Shown: piece by piece, positions 11,622 through 21,898 of the stretch
How the letters are laid out: each line of letters opens with the position of its first letter
How positions within the stretch are numbered: the stretch's first letter is position 1
From: Elmis aenea
Taxonomy: Eukaryota; Arthropoda; Insecta; Coleoptera; Elmidae
NCBI GenBank assembly: GCA_947652605.1
Contig: OX393578.1
Location: 56,799,415-56,863,414 of the forward strand
DNA: 64,000 bases
Direction: 5' to 3'
The notes under the pieces: model-generated
The model's database searches: none
What the model was told of the DNA's origin: nothing
What the model saw: the letters and a program-made list of their open reading frames with translations, nothing else
Translations under genes and position numbers: made by a program

Positions 11622-11936
11622 CAGGGGTGGCCAACCCAAATGATCTTGCGGGCCACTTTGGAAATGCATCATAACTCCGCGGGCCACATATAAAATTATA
11701 TATGCCCATATTAGATTTAGATACCATATAGACATTTTTTTGGAGTGAAAAATTGAAACATAATGAGTTATTATTATTGTGTTTACTATTATTCTTACAT
11801 GTAAACATAGATAATATAATAATAATTATACTAAACATACATTGTAAAGAAATATATAACACTAAAAATTAAATATAAAAAATATATAAATATAAATGAA
11901 ATAAAAAAAATTAAATCAATAAATAGTATATTATAT

Positions 11937-12052
11937 ACCAAGGTAGAGAAGTCAACTATTATAGCCTGAGGGCTCAGATTAGATCACGAGGCGCGAAGCG
12001 CCGAGGGATCTAAGGGCCCGAAGGCTATAAGACTTCTCTACCGTGGTGTATA
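11937..12052. repeat. Fold-back sequence with GC-rich GCGCGAAGCGC core
   Basis: GGTAGAGAAGTC (11942) pairs with GACTTCTCTACC (12030-12041), and the flanking TATACC / GGTGTATA extend the stem. Between the arms is a GC-rich stretch containing GAGGCGCGAAGCGCCGAG and AGGGCCCGAAGG, striking in this AT-rich DNA. A further GGTAGAGAAATTG at 12542, near the far end of the next element, suggests the hairpin and 12065-12609 are parts of one insertion. Confidence 0.55.
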
Positions 12053-12064
12053 TACTATTTTTTT

Positions 12065-12609
12065 CACTACTAGTAAGACAAACCCATTTATGGTATGTAC
12101 GCACTTTCTAACCTAAAATATAAAAAGTTAAGTACCTATCTATTCTATAGAAATATTGAATCTGCGTGTTACTCATCTTGCTAAATCACTATTGTTATTA
12201 AAAAACATTGTTTTTAAGCGATGGTTTCATCTAAAATACTGACATTATTAAAACTTTTCTTTTTTACGTTGTGTCAATCGACGGTGTGGATATTGACAAC
12301 CGTCATTTATTACGGTGCGAAAGTCGTGTTATTTAAATACACCAAAGTTTTTAAAATTAAATTAATTTATTTAAACAACGTTTTAAATGCTAAAATACCA
12401 ATAAAGAGAATTTCTCCATCATACTAAATCGTCCTATAATTTTTTTTCTTTAAAACTACAACAGCATTATCAAAAAATATAAATTTGTTCATTATTCACC
12501 AGTGGTTAATAATGAAAAATTGTTTACCTGTAACCATGCATAGGTAGAGAAATTGAATTTCACGGCATTCTAATATACGTCATAATGCTACGCTATATTA
12601 CTAGTAGTG
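12065..12609. mobile_element. Short inverted-repeat element (CACTACTAGTAA ends)
   Basis: CACTACTAGTAA at 12065-12076 is repeated in inverted form as TTACTAGTAGTG at 12598-12609, preceded by a T run and followed by an A run. Inside is a 68-codon + frame (12221-12427), hydrophobic and lysine-rich at its end, with no family I recognise. I did not find a clean target duplication, so true ends are uncertain. Confidence 0.5.
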
Positions 12610-12628
12610 AAAAAAAATATTTATTTTA

Positions 12629-12857
12629 CTAGTGCGATATTTGTTTCTCCACTCTTTCACTTAGGTTTTGCAAATCGATCTCAATTTGGGTATTATTTGC
12701 ACATCGTAATTGGTATTGAAGGTTAGCGTCCGTTATGTTTGAGCGTGTTTTGTGTTTGGTCAATTTCATTTTCGAAAAAAACGATTCGCAGGTGTAAGTT
12801 GAACCAAAAGCGCTAATAATGTATTTTTTAATACATTGGTTTTCACTACTATGGCTA
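12629..12857 (-). pseudogene. hAT transposase C-terminal dimerisation domain fragment
   Basis: The minus frame reads NQCIKKYIISAFGSTYTCES, FFSKMKLTKHKTRSNITDAN and LQYQLRCANNTQIEIDLQNL, ending QISH then a stop at 12629. FGSTYxCESxFSKMK...RSxLTDxxL is the hATC signature, closest in my recollection to the GTF2IRD2/ZBED-like hAT group. The N-terminal part is lost beyond the LINE insertion at 12879, and no catalytic domain is found in the remainder. Confidence 0.8.
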
Positions 12858-12878
12858 TTATAAAATAAATATATTTTG

Positions 12879-13777
12879 ATGAAAAAATGATAGAAAAAAT
12901 GATAGAGAGAGAAGAAAAAGGGGAAGAGGAAAAACAGGGCATGCAAAAGAGAATTAAAAGATTAGAAGACAGACCGGAAGCACAAGAAAAAGAAAGGAAA
13001 ATAAACAACATAGTAAAAGCTATAAACACACAGCAAGAAAAACTTGAAGGAGTGCAAGAATTCATTTGGAAGGAGATTGGAGCAAAAGTTGACGTGACAG
13101 AAGCGTATAAGGTGGGAAAAAAGCCTGGGCAAAAAGGCATAATAGCTAGACTAGATAACGGCAGGCAAAACTTAGAGGTAATGAAAAACAAAAGCAAAAT
13201 TAAAGGGAGAAAACTGTACACGACCAACTACATACATGGGATGGAGTGGAACAGAAATTGGCAAGAAAGAAGGGAAAACAAACACTCGGATTCAAAAAAC
13301 TAACAAGCAAGTTTAAAGATGGGGTAATCTGGAATTCCCACATGAGTACCCCAAGCGGAAACATTGGGAATATAAATGACAATGAGCAACGAAAAGGGAC
13401 AGTAAATATAGGAACATGGAATACAACAAGCATACAAGGTAAAGAAGTAGAATTAGTAGAGGAATTCGACAATAGAAAATTAGTAATATTAAGATTAATG
13501 GAAACGTAGAAAAAAGGGAAAGGAATAGTAAAGCTCGACAAAGGGCATATATTAATAAAATATGATGGAAAATGCAGATAGAGAGAAAATATAAATAGAG
13601 GAAGACCAAGAATAAAATGGGAAAAAGAAGTGAGGAAGAAACTAGAAGAAAAAGGAGTCAGCTGGAGAGATGTGCCACAATTAGCTAACCATGGGAAGGA
13701 GTGGAGAAACAACGCAGGAATGGAAAAGCATACCTCGACACCGAAAGGTACAAGAGGAATCGATTAAGAAGAAGAAG
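12879..13777 (+). mobile_element. Internally deleted LINE copy with 10-bp target duplication
   Basis: ATATATTTTG occurs at 12869-12878 and again at 13778-13787, bracketing an 899-bp insertion. In order it holds the C-terminal half of ORF1 (12887-13303), the first codons of ORF2 (NIGTWNTTSIQGKEVELVEE, an APE-type endonuclease start, about 13405-13465), then abruptly the very end of ORF2 (NRGRPRIKWEKEVRKKLEEK, 13592-13650; WRDVPQLA) and a GAA-rich tail. The RT is absent. The same 3' end recurs at 14425-14895 and 60540-60890. Confidence 0.85.
12887..13303 (+). pseudogene. LINE ORF1 C-terminal half
   Basis: A 138-codon open frame: lysine/glutamate-rich coiled coil (residues 1-45, EREEKGEEEKQGMQKRIKRL), then a globular part with VQEFIWKEIGAKVDVTEAYK, GIIARLDNGRQNLEVMKNKS and KIKGRKLYTTNYI. 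This order, coiled coil then RRM-like nucleic-acid-binding domain, is that of L1-like ORF1 chaperones in insect LINEs. It lacks the usual N-terminus and ends at a stop before the usual ORF1 terminus. No function is expected from this copy. Confidence 0.65.
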
Positions 13778-13861
13778 ATATATTTTGTAAAAGTGTGATG
13801 AATCTCGCGGACCGGAAAAATGTTCAAGGCGGGCCGCGGGTTGGCCACCCCTGCTCTAAAT

Positions 13862-14424
13862 ATTGCTTTAGCCAAAATAACGTTGATTTCAGATTTGTTT
13901 ATAATTCTGTTACGTTGAACAAAAACGACATCGTAATTTTCCCGTACAATTTGAAATACTTTGTTGTAATTAACAATGTTTGATTTATTATATCCGTTGT
14001 TCTTCTTCCTTAATTTTTCTTTTCTTGTTCTTTTTACATATTTTTTCATTTATTCTCCATTTTCTCCCTGTTTCTTTTGAGTTCTTCTTCATCTGATTTC
14101 TTCTTTTATTTTCCTTTTTGTTGTTCTTATTTCCGTCCTAAATTTACTCCTTACTTGTAATTGTAAGTTTCCATACGTGGTTATATTGCAACTTGCAGCA
14201 TAATATGGGGTATAGGAAGACTCATAAAAAGTATACAATAAAAGCATCAATTCAAAAAAAAAAAAAAGACTATGGTTATAACGAAGAATCGTGCTACGAA
14301 TTCAGTTAGGCTAGACCAAGAAAGGGTAGAGCAGGTATCAAGAGTAAATTAAAAAAAGAGCTAATATTAACAGAAATTTATTTGCCCCTAATTAATGCTT
14401 GATAAATAAGTAAGGAGATATCAA
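13862..14424. other. Pyrimidine-rich stretch and a poly(A)-ended segment
   Basis: 13985-14130 is strongly T/C-rich. AATAAAAGCATCAATTC followed by about 14 A at 14240-14268 looks like the 3' end of a reverse-transcribed RNA, but I cannot identify the source. No coding sequence seen. Confidence 0.4.
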
Positions 14425-14895
14425 AACTAAGACGCTAGTTTTTAATGCAGTGTACGTACCTCTACTAGTCCAGAAACTTTGACACGAACACAAAAACAAA
14501 AAGACAAGGTAACAGACAAAAGCTGTGAGATTTCTGAGAAGAATAGAGCGATGTAGAATGATCGATAAAATCAGTAACGAAAAAATCCGAAAAAACCTAG
14601 TAGCAATAGATATTAAGAAAAATATTGAGACGAATCAATTAAGATGGCTTGGACATCTACTACGCATGCTACAACGTACATTCGCGAAAAAGGAGAGATG
14701 GAGGGAAAAAGAAATAAAGGAAGACCAAGAATAAAATGGGGAAAAAAGTGAGGCAGAGACTAGAAGAAAAAACAGTCAGCTGGAGAGATGTGTCACAATT
14801 AGCTTACTATGGGTCGGAGCAGAGAAACTGAATCCAGAAAGAAAAGCATAACTCGACACCGAAAGCTACAAGAGAAATCGATTAAGAAGAAGAAT
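14425..14895 (+). pseudogene. LINE ORF2 C-terminus, same family as 12879-13777
   Basis: KTLVFNAVYVP (14430) is the RT thumb region. It is followed, with frame changes, by MRFLRRIERCRMIDKISNEK, ETNQLRWLGHLLRM (14630-14670) and a degenerate SQLERCVTISLL tail that in another frame matches WRDVSQLAY. The copy ends with GATTAAGAAGAAGAA, the family's GAA-rich terminus. At least three frameshifts. It matches the sister copy at 60540-60890 in wording and order. Confidence 0.75.
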
Positions 14896-16539
14896 CATTT
14901 TTCCTCTAATCTGTCCCTTCATTTCCTGTCGTGATCCGTGTATTCACAATCATAGAAAATTACTGTACACCGACTGAAAATTTCCACCTTTGTTACTTTG
15001 GGTGCTTTTAGATCAAGTGAAAAACATTGCCGAAACATAAGGAAATATTACATTTCCAATATTTTATAATAGTTCTTCTTATTTGTCTATTTCCTTGATT
15101 ATTTTCGCGATGGTCTGGACACTTCATCAGTTGACCTATTTATATATGTGCTCATAAATTCATATCATTCATCTCGTGTAAATTTTTTCTTGCCTGTGTT
15201 TCTACAACACCACTTCGCTGTTTACATTGCATTAAGCAATAATAACAGTCTGACTGTCAGTGATAACGTCTGATTTGTGTGTAAACCGACGTAGTTTCCT
15301 TTTTCCGGTTTCCGTGCAGGATTCTGTATGCAGCCGTTGGTATAATAAGTTATTTAACTTGAAAGTAATAGTGTCTGTGAATCATTTTCTTGCTAACCAG
15401 ATCCTGAGTGGGTATGCGTTTTTATTAAGTTTTTCACTTCATCCCATTTTTCTTTGTTGAAGTGGTTTTAAATAAACCAGCTACAAAGAAAAATGTAACA
15501 GGCAAAATTATCCTGACTTTAATGTTTTTTTTATAGTACCTATATGAAAATACAAACTCTCTAAAATCTAAAACTGTATTATCACATCAAAATTGCGTTA
15601 ATTCACTTAAGGTATTAGAGGCTTGTAATTTTTTTCGCTTTTAGTATAAATATCACGAACTTTCACGGATAATTCTAACCGTTATATAAAATAAATCGCA
15701 CTCACTGTACTACCAATGTATCATTAAAATATAAATAGATTTATAGATAAGTTTTATGCATAGCTATTGTTAATTTTAGCTCGAACTCATAGCAGGTTGT
15801 ATGACACAACTGGAGTATAAGTGACACACGGAGTATAAATAGACTGCATCTAAAATTGTTAACTCTCGTGTTTTAGGAAGTAAAAGTGTTTTGACTTCTT
15901 TGATGTGACATGTTTAGCTTAAAATGGCATTGGTTGTTTGGAAATACGTTTTCGTATACGTGTTTTGAACCTTTCGCGAATTTTAACAGCAAACTTAAAA
16001 GAAAGTTACAGTAATTTGGTTTATTGAAGGTAGTCAACAGATTTTAAAAATGGGCTAATTATAAAACAGATTTTTACGAGCGTGGATTTCCCTCAGTTAA
16101 TGTCATATTTTTATGATTTTTGTTATTTATTTTGCTATTAGACTAAAAATATCAAATCACTTTCAAATAACCTCATATAAATTTGCAATTTTTGCGTGTA
16201 TTATAATTTTTTAGTGCATAAGCACAAGCTTTTAATTTTAGCACAGTCTTTCTTGCTTTATTTTTTTAACGTTAGTGAGATCTCTTGTAATTAAGTAGCA
16301 AGGTAACCTTAAGGCGTGTGTTACCTGAGACATGCAATTAACAGTTATGCAATAGTTTGGTTGCAGGAGTCATTACCATTGGTTTATATGATAACGCGCT
16401 CACTTGCAAGTTGCAACTGGTGTACAACAAATGTTGGTAACTTTACAGTTTGTGTCTTGGCACAAACTGAACGATTGCGCGACTTGGTACAACTGTTTTG
16501 TGTGGTATAGGTTTGAACTTAGTTCTCTTTATCATACTC
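14896..16539. other. No recognisable gene
   Basis: AT-rich. Short frames at 15260-15460 and 16316-16734 have no recognised motif. Nothing else supportable. Confidence 0.45.
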
Positions 16540-16925
16540 GTGGAAATACGCACTCGCCGCTTCGCGGCTCCGTGCGCAACTTTTCCACTCGTGCGTAATT
16601 GCTTTAGAACTCGTGTTACTAGCTTACTTTTTCTACGATCACATAATACCTACGATTTTATCGGTTTTTGGCTAATATACACTTGTAATTACGTTGTGTT
16701 GTCAATTTTGACGTGCCTACTTGCACACATCTAGACAAGTGTGCGTTTTGCTTACCGTGCGTTATAACTCACTTACTAGGCATTCAGGAAGTGTTTGACG
16801 TGAGTCTACTATGATCATTTTTTTTTTTAAACTGTGCTTTGCTTACCGTGCGAAAGGACCCACTTACTATGCATGCGGGCTGTGCGGTAAGAATCAATTA
16901 AATTAGTGGTCGTCGAAAAATAGTT
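16540..16925. repeat. Dispersed repeat, copy 1 (inverse copy at 56440-56806)
   Basis: Starts with a GC-rich hairpin, CGCACTCGCCGCTTCGCGGC then TCCGTGCG, bracketed by GGAAA and TTTCC. It continues with AGCTTACTTTTTCTACGATC, GTGTGCGTTTTGCTTACCGT and TATAACTCACTTACTA. The reverse complement of the same landmarks, in the same order, is at 56440-56806. Within the copy, TTGCTTACCGTGCG and CTCACTTACTA occur twice (about 16750 and 16850), so it holds an internal tandem duplication. No coding frame. Probably a non-autonomous element; ends not determined. Confidence 0.7.
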
Positions 16926-17835
16926 TTTTTTTTCAAGCCTATATAAAAGGTGCAAATTTTTATGAACAGGTTGTGGTATTTTCCAGTTTATTCTTCTTTA
17001 GTTAAACCTAAATTGATTGGACAAACGCCTATTTTATTCAGTTAGATCAACCGGCCTATGAGGATGGCAAAAACACTTTTAAATATTGGTGGGATTAGTG
17101 CAGTAAGCTAGGCGGATACTAGGTCGAAAAGTTTTTCCTGAAAAACATAGTTTTCTATCCTTGACCGCAAAATATTCATCTCATCCTATATTCTTTTAAA
17201 AAGCTTTTGTCCAACAATGATAAAAGACTTTTTATTCAGTTTTTGATTTAAGACAAAGCAAAATATACAAAATATATTGGTGGAACAATACCGCTGTAAT
17301 AAAAATAAAGATTCCTGATGAATTATAAACAAAACTTTTCAGGCTCGACCACAAGAAAAGACCATTATGTTGATGTTTCAATGGAGAAACGATTTAACGC
17401 CTTGGGACAATTTTATTTTTCTTTAAAAAAACGTTTTCGAAGCTCGGATAACTTTTTAAAAGCTTCTGACCTCAGAATTCTATAATATCATTGATGGGGT
17501 GACATTTTTAAACTTAATAAATTAGTGAAGTGTCGCGGGCGGCTGCGACTTTTTCAAATATTCATTTGCACGTCACATTTTGTACCACTAAGGAAAGCGT
17601 TTTCGATAAAACTTTGTATTTTATTGAAAGAGGATGGACAGGGCGAAAACTTTGTAAGGTAAGAAACGCTGACAGATTAAAAGTAGAAGTTATAATTGGT
17701 TTATAAACTGCTAAATAATATTATAACCGTAATTTTTTTTAACAAAACTAGATTAGTTGTAAGCAATTAACACAATAGATTTAAGAATAATTTAATGTAA
17801 ATATTTTGCATTAGAAAATTTCCTTTACCTGTCAA
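16926..17835. other. No recognisable gene
   Basis: AT-rich non-coding sequence with no motif I can support. Confidence 0.45.
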
Positions 17836-18104
17836 ATTTGCGTTTTCAACCAATCACTTATCTTAAATCTTCTAGAGACTACCAATAGGAGCATTATTAC
17901 ATTATTACATAATAATTTTACATTCTCGTGTCAGATGTTGATCCTTCTGTCGAATTTGCGCTTTCAATCAATAACAAACTCAGATTTCCTTGAAACGTCC
18001 AATAAACATAATCATACACTGATGATATCCTTTTCGCAACTAACAGATTTTGATGCGTTTATTGGTCGTTTCTAAGAAATCTGAGTTTGTGATTGGTCGA
18101 AAAT
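17836..18104. repeat. Two direct and one inverted copy of a about 50-bp unit
   Basis: The unit TTTGCGTTTTCAACCAATCA...CCAATA at about 17838-17888 recurs at 17956-18007 with the same order, and again in inverted form at 18057-18104 (GTTTATTGGTCGTTTCTAAG...TGATTGGTCGAAAAT). The last two form a hairpin-capable palindrome with a 49-bp loop. No coding. Confidence 0.6.
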
Positions 18105-19214
18105 ATAAATTTGGAGAGGAAATTAAATATTTTGGTCTTGTTATATTTTTGACGAATTTCGGCGACCAGTAGCGTTACTTTAATATAGATTAAACCACAC
18201 CCCTGACGCACCACTCTGACAGTACTTGTAAAATTTGACAACGTACATTTAATTAGGCAGGTAGGTTAGGTGAAGGCAATTTTCTGACAAAATATAACTC
18301 GTGCATAGCAAATAATCTATAATTTTTGACAAATCTTCACTCATGCAAGTTAAATCAGAAAAAATCAGTCGTGCATTCGGGCATATTTACCAAAAATTAT
18401 CGATAATTTTCAATGCACTTGTTATATTAGTACTGATAATTTTGTAAAAGCAGTTATTTAAAAAAAAATCAATGAGGAGTTAACCAGTAAAAATTCCTAT
18501 AACCAACAAAGTTGCCCTACTAAACAAATTTAGAAATTAATCATCAGCTCCGAAAGTTTTTTTTTGCCTCAAATCTCGATTATAACCGCTGTAAATATTT
18601 ACAAGAGCCATACGCCTTAAAATATGTCGAGTATTTCATTTCATGGATTCAAAACACAACACATACTATCTTAATTCAGTGTGTGAAATTAGAATAAAAC
18701 CTCATAAATTTTTGGTTGTTGTATAAGAACCTGTAAACATATGTTACGATCGTTAACACTTCAACCTATTTTTTTTTATTGCAAGCTAGAGACTTAATTA
18801 AAAAGTTATTGAGTGAGCAGCTTGATAATTTCTTTAACTCCTTCATGATAATGCGTAATTCTTTTATTTAATTTTTCTTTGCTCCCTGCCTCTACTGTAT
18901 TTCTTTACCGTTCTTTTTGTTTTTTTATTCCAGGAGGTTTGAGAATAGTCTCTCCATCTAAGCATGATTTCGTCCTCGTTAGATAGTATAGATCAAATAA
19001 GACCATAAAATATTAGGTGAAAAATGAATTTATTTTTTGACATGCTCCGCCAAGCTACAGTTACTCCAGAAAAATCCAAAAGCCTTTATGCCACTCTTAT
19101 AGGTCGATTAGTATTGCTCCTCTTTCCGTAATAGGTGTTTGTGATTGCAATAACTTTGAAATTTGATGCGTACTTTTTACCAGCATGTTTGAAAACAAAC
19201 TAAACTCTGGCAGG
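18105..19214. other. No recognisable gene
   Basis: AT-rich, stop-dense. No repeat ends or motifs seen. Confidence 0.45.
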
Positions 19215-19330
19215 GTCCACTCTGGTACATTCATTGTGGGCATGAAGTAGTCATTTGAAGCCCAATTGATGTATTTTCGCTATCGCAAAAGCATACTTGT
19301 GACATGACGTATCATCCTGCAATAAAGAAA
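19215..19330 (-). pseudogene. Mariner-like transposase fragment around the third catalytic residue
   Basis: The minus strand reads LLQDDTSCHKYAFAIAKIHQ then LGFK, a stop and LLHAHN. This matches the mariner block LQDNAPSHxxxxAxAKIHELGF...LPHPPYSPDL, where the D of DNA is the third catalytic aspartate; here it reads QDDTSCHK. Flanking sequence is not recognisable transposase. A short, old remnant. Confidence 0.5.
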
Positions 19331-20930
19331 CATTTAAAAAAAGACAAACAATTTAAGAAAATTTGCGCCCTTTATAGATTAGGCCGAAAACTATTGATCC
19401 GATCCTCGTAAGTAAAATATTTACCGAATTCCATCAAAATATTTCACGTTGTTACTCCAAGTATTTACGACTTACTATAATTAAACTGGAAATCAACTAT
19501 TCAGAGCTGTTTAAAGTGAAATAAAGTGCTCGCAGGGATTTTAAAATTAAAATTTTGCATTGGCTGTTTTGCAAATAACTTCCTATGACCTTAAAGCTAT
19601 TAAATTATAATTATATCACGGTATAAATACCATGTTTTGGGTCAAATTTGCACTTACTTTTGAATATTGAGTTTATGTAATGGAACCACAATCGGATTCG
19701 ATAAGTTGAATCATTCGCAGTTAATTTTACAGAAATAAATGATATCATTAATTAACTAGATCGGTAGTTTTATTGTAATATGGCAGTATATGCACTGATT
19801 TTCAGTTAGTTGTAGTGATTGCAATACCTGAATACTGAAATCTGGTTTGTTGGCAGTGATTAGACAATAAGGCTCAAATATAAGCGGACATCCAGGGCCA
19901 ACGTGCATACAGGGCTTTATTTTACCCTAGCAGTTGTCATAATAGCATTAAACCGAGTCAGTGTTGTTTCATCGTTAACCCAGAATCCTTTGTCAACATG
20001 ATAAACTAGCTAATGAAACGTTCCACCACAAAAGAGTCCCTTAATAAAGTAACTATTTGACAACGGGTACAGAGATCATGCAACAAACAGGTTAAAAGAT
20101 TGCTTAAGGTAGAACAAATGTTTTTCTGGACGCGTTTTATACAGAAAAAAAAAATTGGACTTTTTTTGACGTGCTGAAAACTTCATTAGAAAAAAAAAAA
20201 GGTCCAGTGATCCGTAGTTATTCGAAATCCTTTGTTGTGCAAGAGAAGTTGAAAAACAGACTCACTACAATTGGTCGTTGACTCTAACAATTATCACGTC
20301 TCAGGTTTTTTTTTTGTGGGTGGTTTTAATGGCAAGCGTGTATTTAACTACTCCTCCATTTGCAGCAGGATTAATTAGCAGGAGATACATGTCGACTGCA
20401 AGCGTCGTTGTGTTTGTCTTTACAAGTTGAACGTTGCTTTTAGCAGGAGTTAGCATGGCTGTAAATAGGTATACGTACACACAGTTTTGAAGCTGTAAAT
20501 GCGTAATTTTTTTTGCAAAAGCTTAAACAATCTACAGATTAAAAGCTGAAAGAACATTAATGAAATATAAAACTGAGTTAATTATTGCAATGCATGAGGT
20601 TTTATAGCTTTAATATGTAATAAAACTTGTATAGGGTTATTATGTTTAATGTGTTATTGTTGTATGTGCGTCAGAAGAATTATTTAGTATTTTAAGCTCT
20701 TTTATATATTAATAAGAGATAAAAGGTTACAGTAATAGGAAAGTTTATAAGGCAAATTGTAAATATACCTACATAAAATAGCAGAATCATAAATAATTTA
20801 TTTAAATTATTATAACTTAACATAAGTTAGTAAACTGTTGGATCTATTTTTTTTATTGCATCTTTTTAATTCATTTTTGCACGAATAAGTATTTTAAATT
20901 TTGTTTTGTAAATAAATGATATTCACTAAA
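19331..20930. other. No recognisable gene
   Basis: AT-rich with several A or T homopolymer runs (20145-20210). No coding or repeat structure that I can support. Confidence 0.45.
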
Positions 20931-21496
20931 TACAGGGTGTTTCTGAACGATGGAGCATAATTTCTACTGGTGAATCTACATAAAAATATAGGACGATTTA
21001 GCCCATCATGCCTTATAGAAAGTTGCATCGTTGCTAAGTTACAGCCCCATAAAAAGGAGATAAAAAAACGTTTTTTTATTGATAAATTAAGAACGCTTTG
21101 ACCTACAACATTGTGAAATCCCACCATAGGGGGCGCTACAATTGATAATAGCAGAGAAATAACCTGCTGTATTTGTTTTGTCGATCGTAATTTCAATTAT
21201 TTATTGTAACAGTCAGATAGGTAGGTCTAAAATGTACATTTTTAGAACTTTTTTGATAGGAACCTTTGTTTTGAATAAAAATTCGGTATTATTAAAATAT
21301 AATTCCAAGATTTATTGAACGTTTTTAACAAAAACTAGTTTACTGTGAATTAACAAATGAAACAAATGTAGTCAGATGTCATATTTTCGTTATTTGTAAC
21401 AATCTTGTAATGGGATTTTGCTCCAAAATATTTACATTTTTTTTTCCAAATCTACAGTTTTAACACAAAAATTTAAATAATTGGAAACACCCTGTA
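20931..21496. mobile_element. 566-bp TACAGGGTGTTTC-ended MITE
   Basis: The first 13 bases TACAGGGTGTTTC are repeated exactly in inverted form at the right end (GAAACACCCTGTA, ending 21496). Contains a 100-codon minus frame (20894-21196) that overruns the left end and has no recognisable domain. Likely a deletion derivative of a mariner-like family whose N- and C-terminal transposase pieces appear at 22469 and 33330. Confidence 0.7.
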
Positions 21497-21898
21497 CAGG
21501 AATCCATTGATATTAACATAAAGAAATTCTTTGAGATGCATTAAGGTAAATATGATTTAAAATAGTACTTTGCAAATAATATATTTTTATATTTAGGACA
21601 CAATAAATTATAAACACTTATTATTAAAAGCAATTTAGCAAATATAAAACCTTTTAAAACATCCTTTATGTATTTTTCACAAGATTTAGTGGCATTTTTC
21701 TTGCTAAGGGCACAGCTATTTGTTTTGCAGCTAAAATAATCTAATGATCGATACGGTCATATCTTATAGATAGACTCTAGAGCAGTGGTTCTTAACCTTG
21801 TTGGAGGTACCGAACCCCACCAGTTTCATATGTGCATTCGCCGAACCCTTCTTAATTGGAAAAGTTAAATATGATTTTTTTATATATATATCTATATA

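Larger units (their letters stand above)
11622..13853 (-). mobile_element. hAT transposon with perfect CTCTAAAT duplication, carrying nested insertions
   Basis: Terminal repeat CAGGGGTGGCCAACCC at 11622 and its complement GGGTTGGCCACCCCTG ending at 13853. The 8-bp target duplication CTCTAAAT is identical on both sides (11614-11621, 13854-13861). GCGGGCCAC and GCGGGCCGCGG blocks lie inside each end. The minus strand retains a hAT dimerisation domain (12629-12857). Three insertions interrupt it: a hairpin at 11937-12052, an inverted-repeat element at 12065-12609 and a LINE at 12879-13777. Confidence 0.9.

Noticed and set aside
12065..12609. Assignment to the CACTA (EnSpm) superfamily from its CACTACTAG ends
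   Set aside because: No 3-bp direct duplication and no transposase; the match is only to the first five bases.
13200..13712. 170- and 153-codon hydrophobic minus-strand frames over 12766-13712
   Set aside because: They are antisense to the lysine/glutamate-rich LINE ORF1, which mirrors as Phe/Leu/Ser-rich sequence; not membrane proteins.
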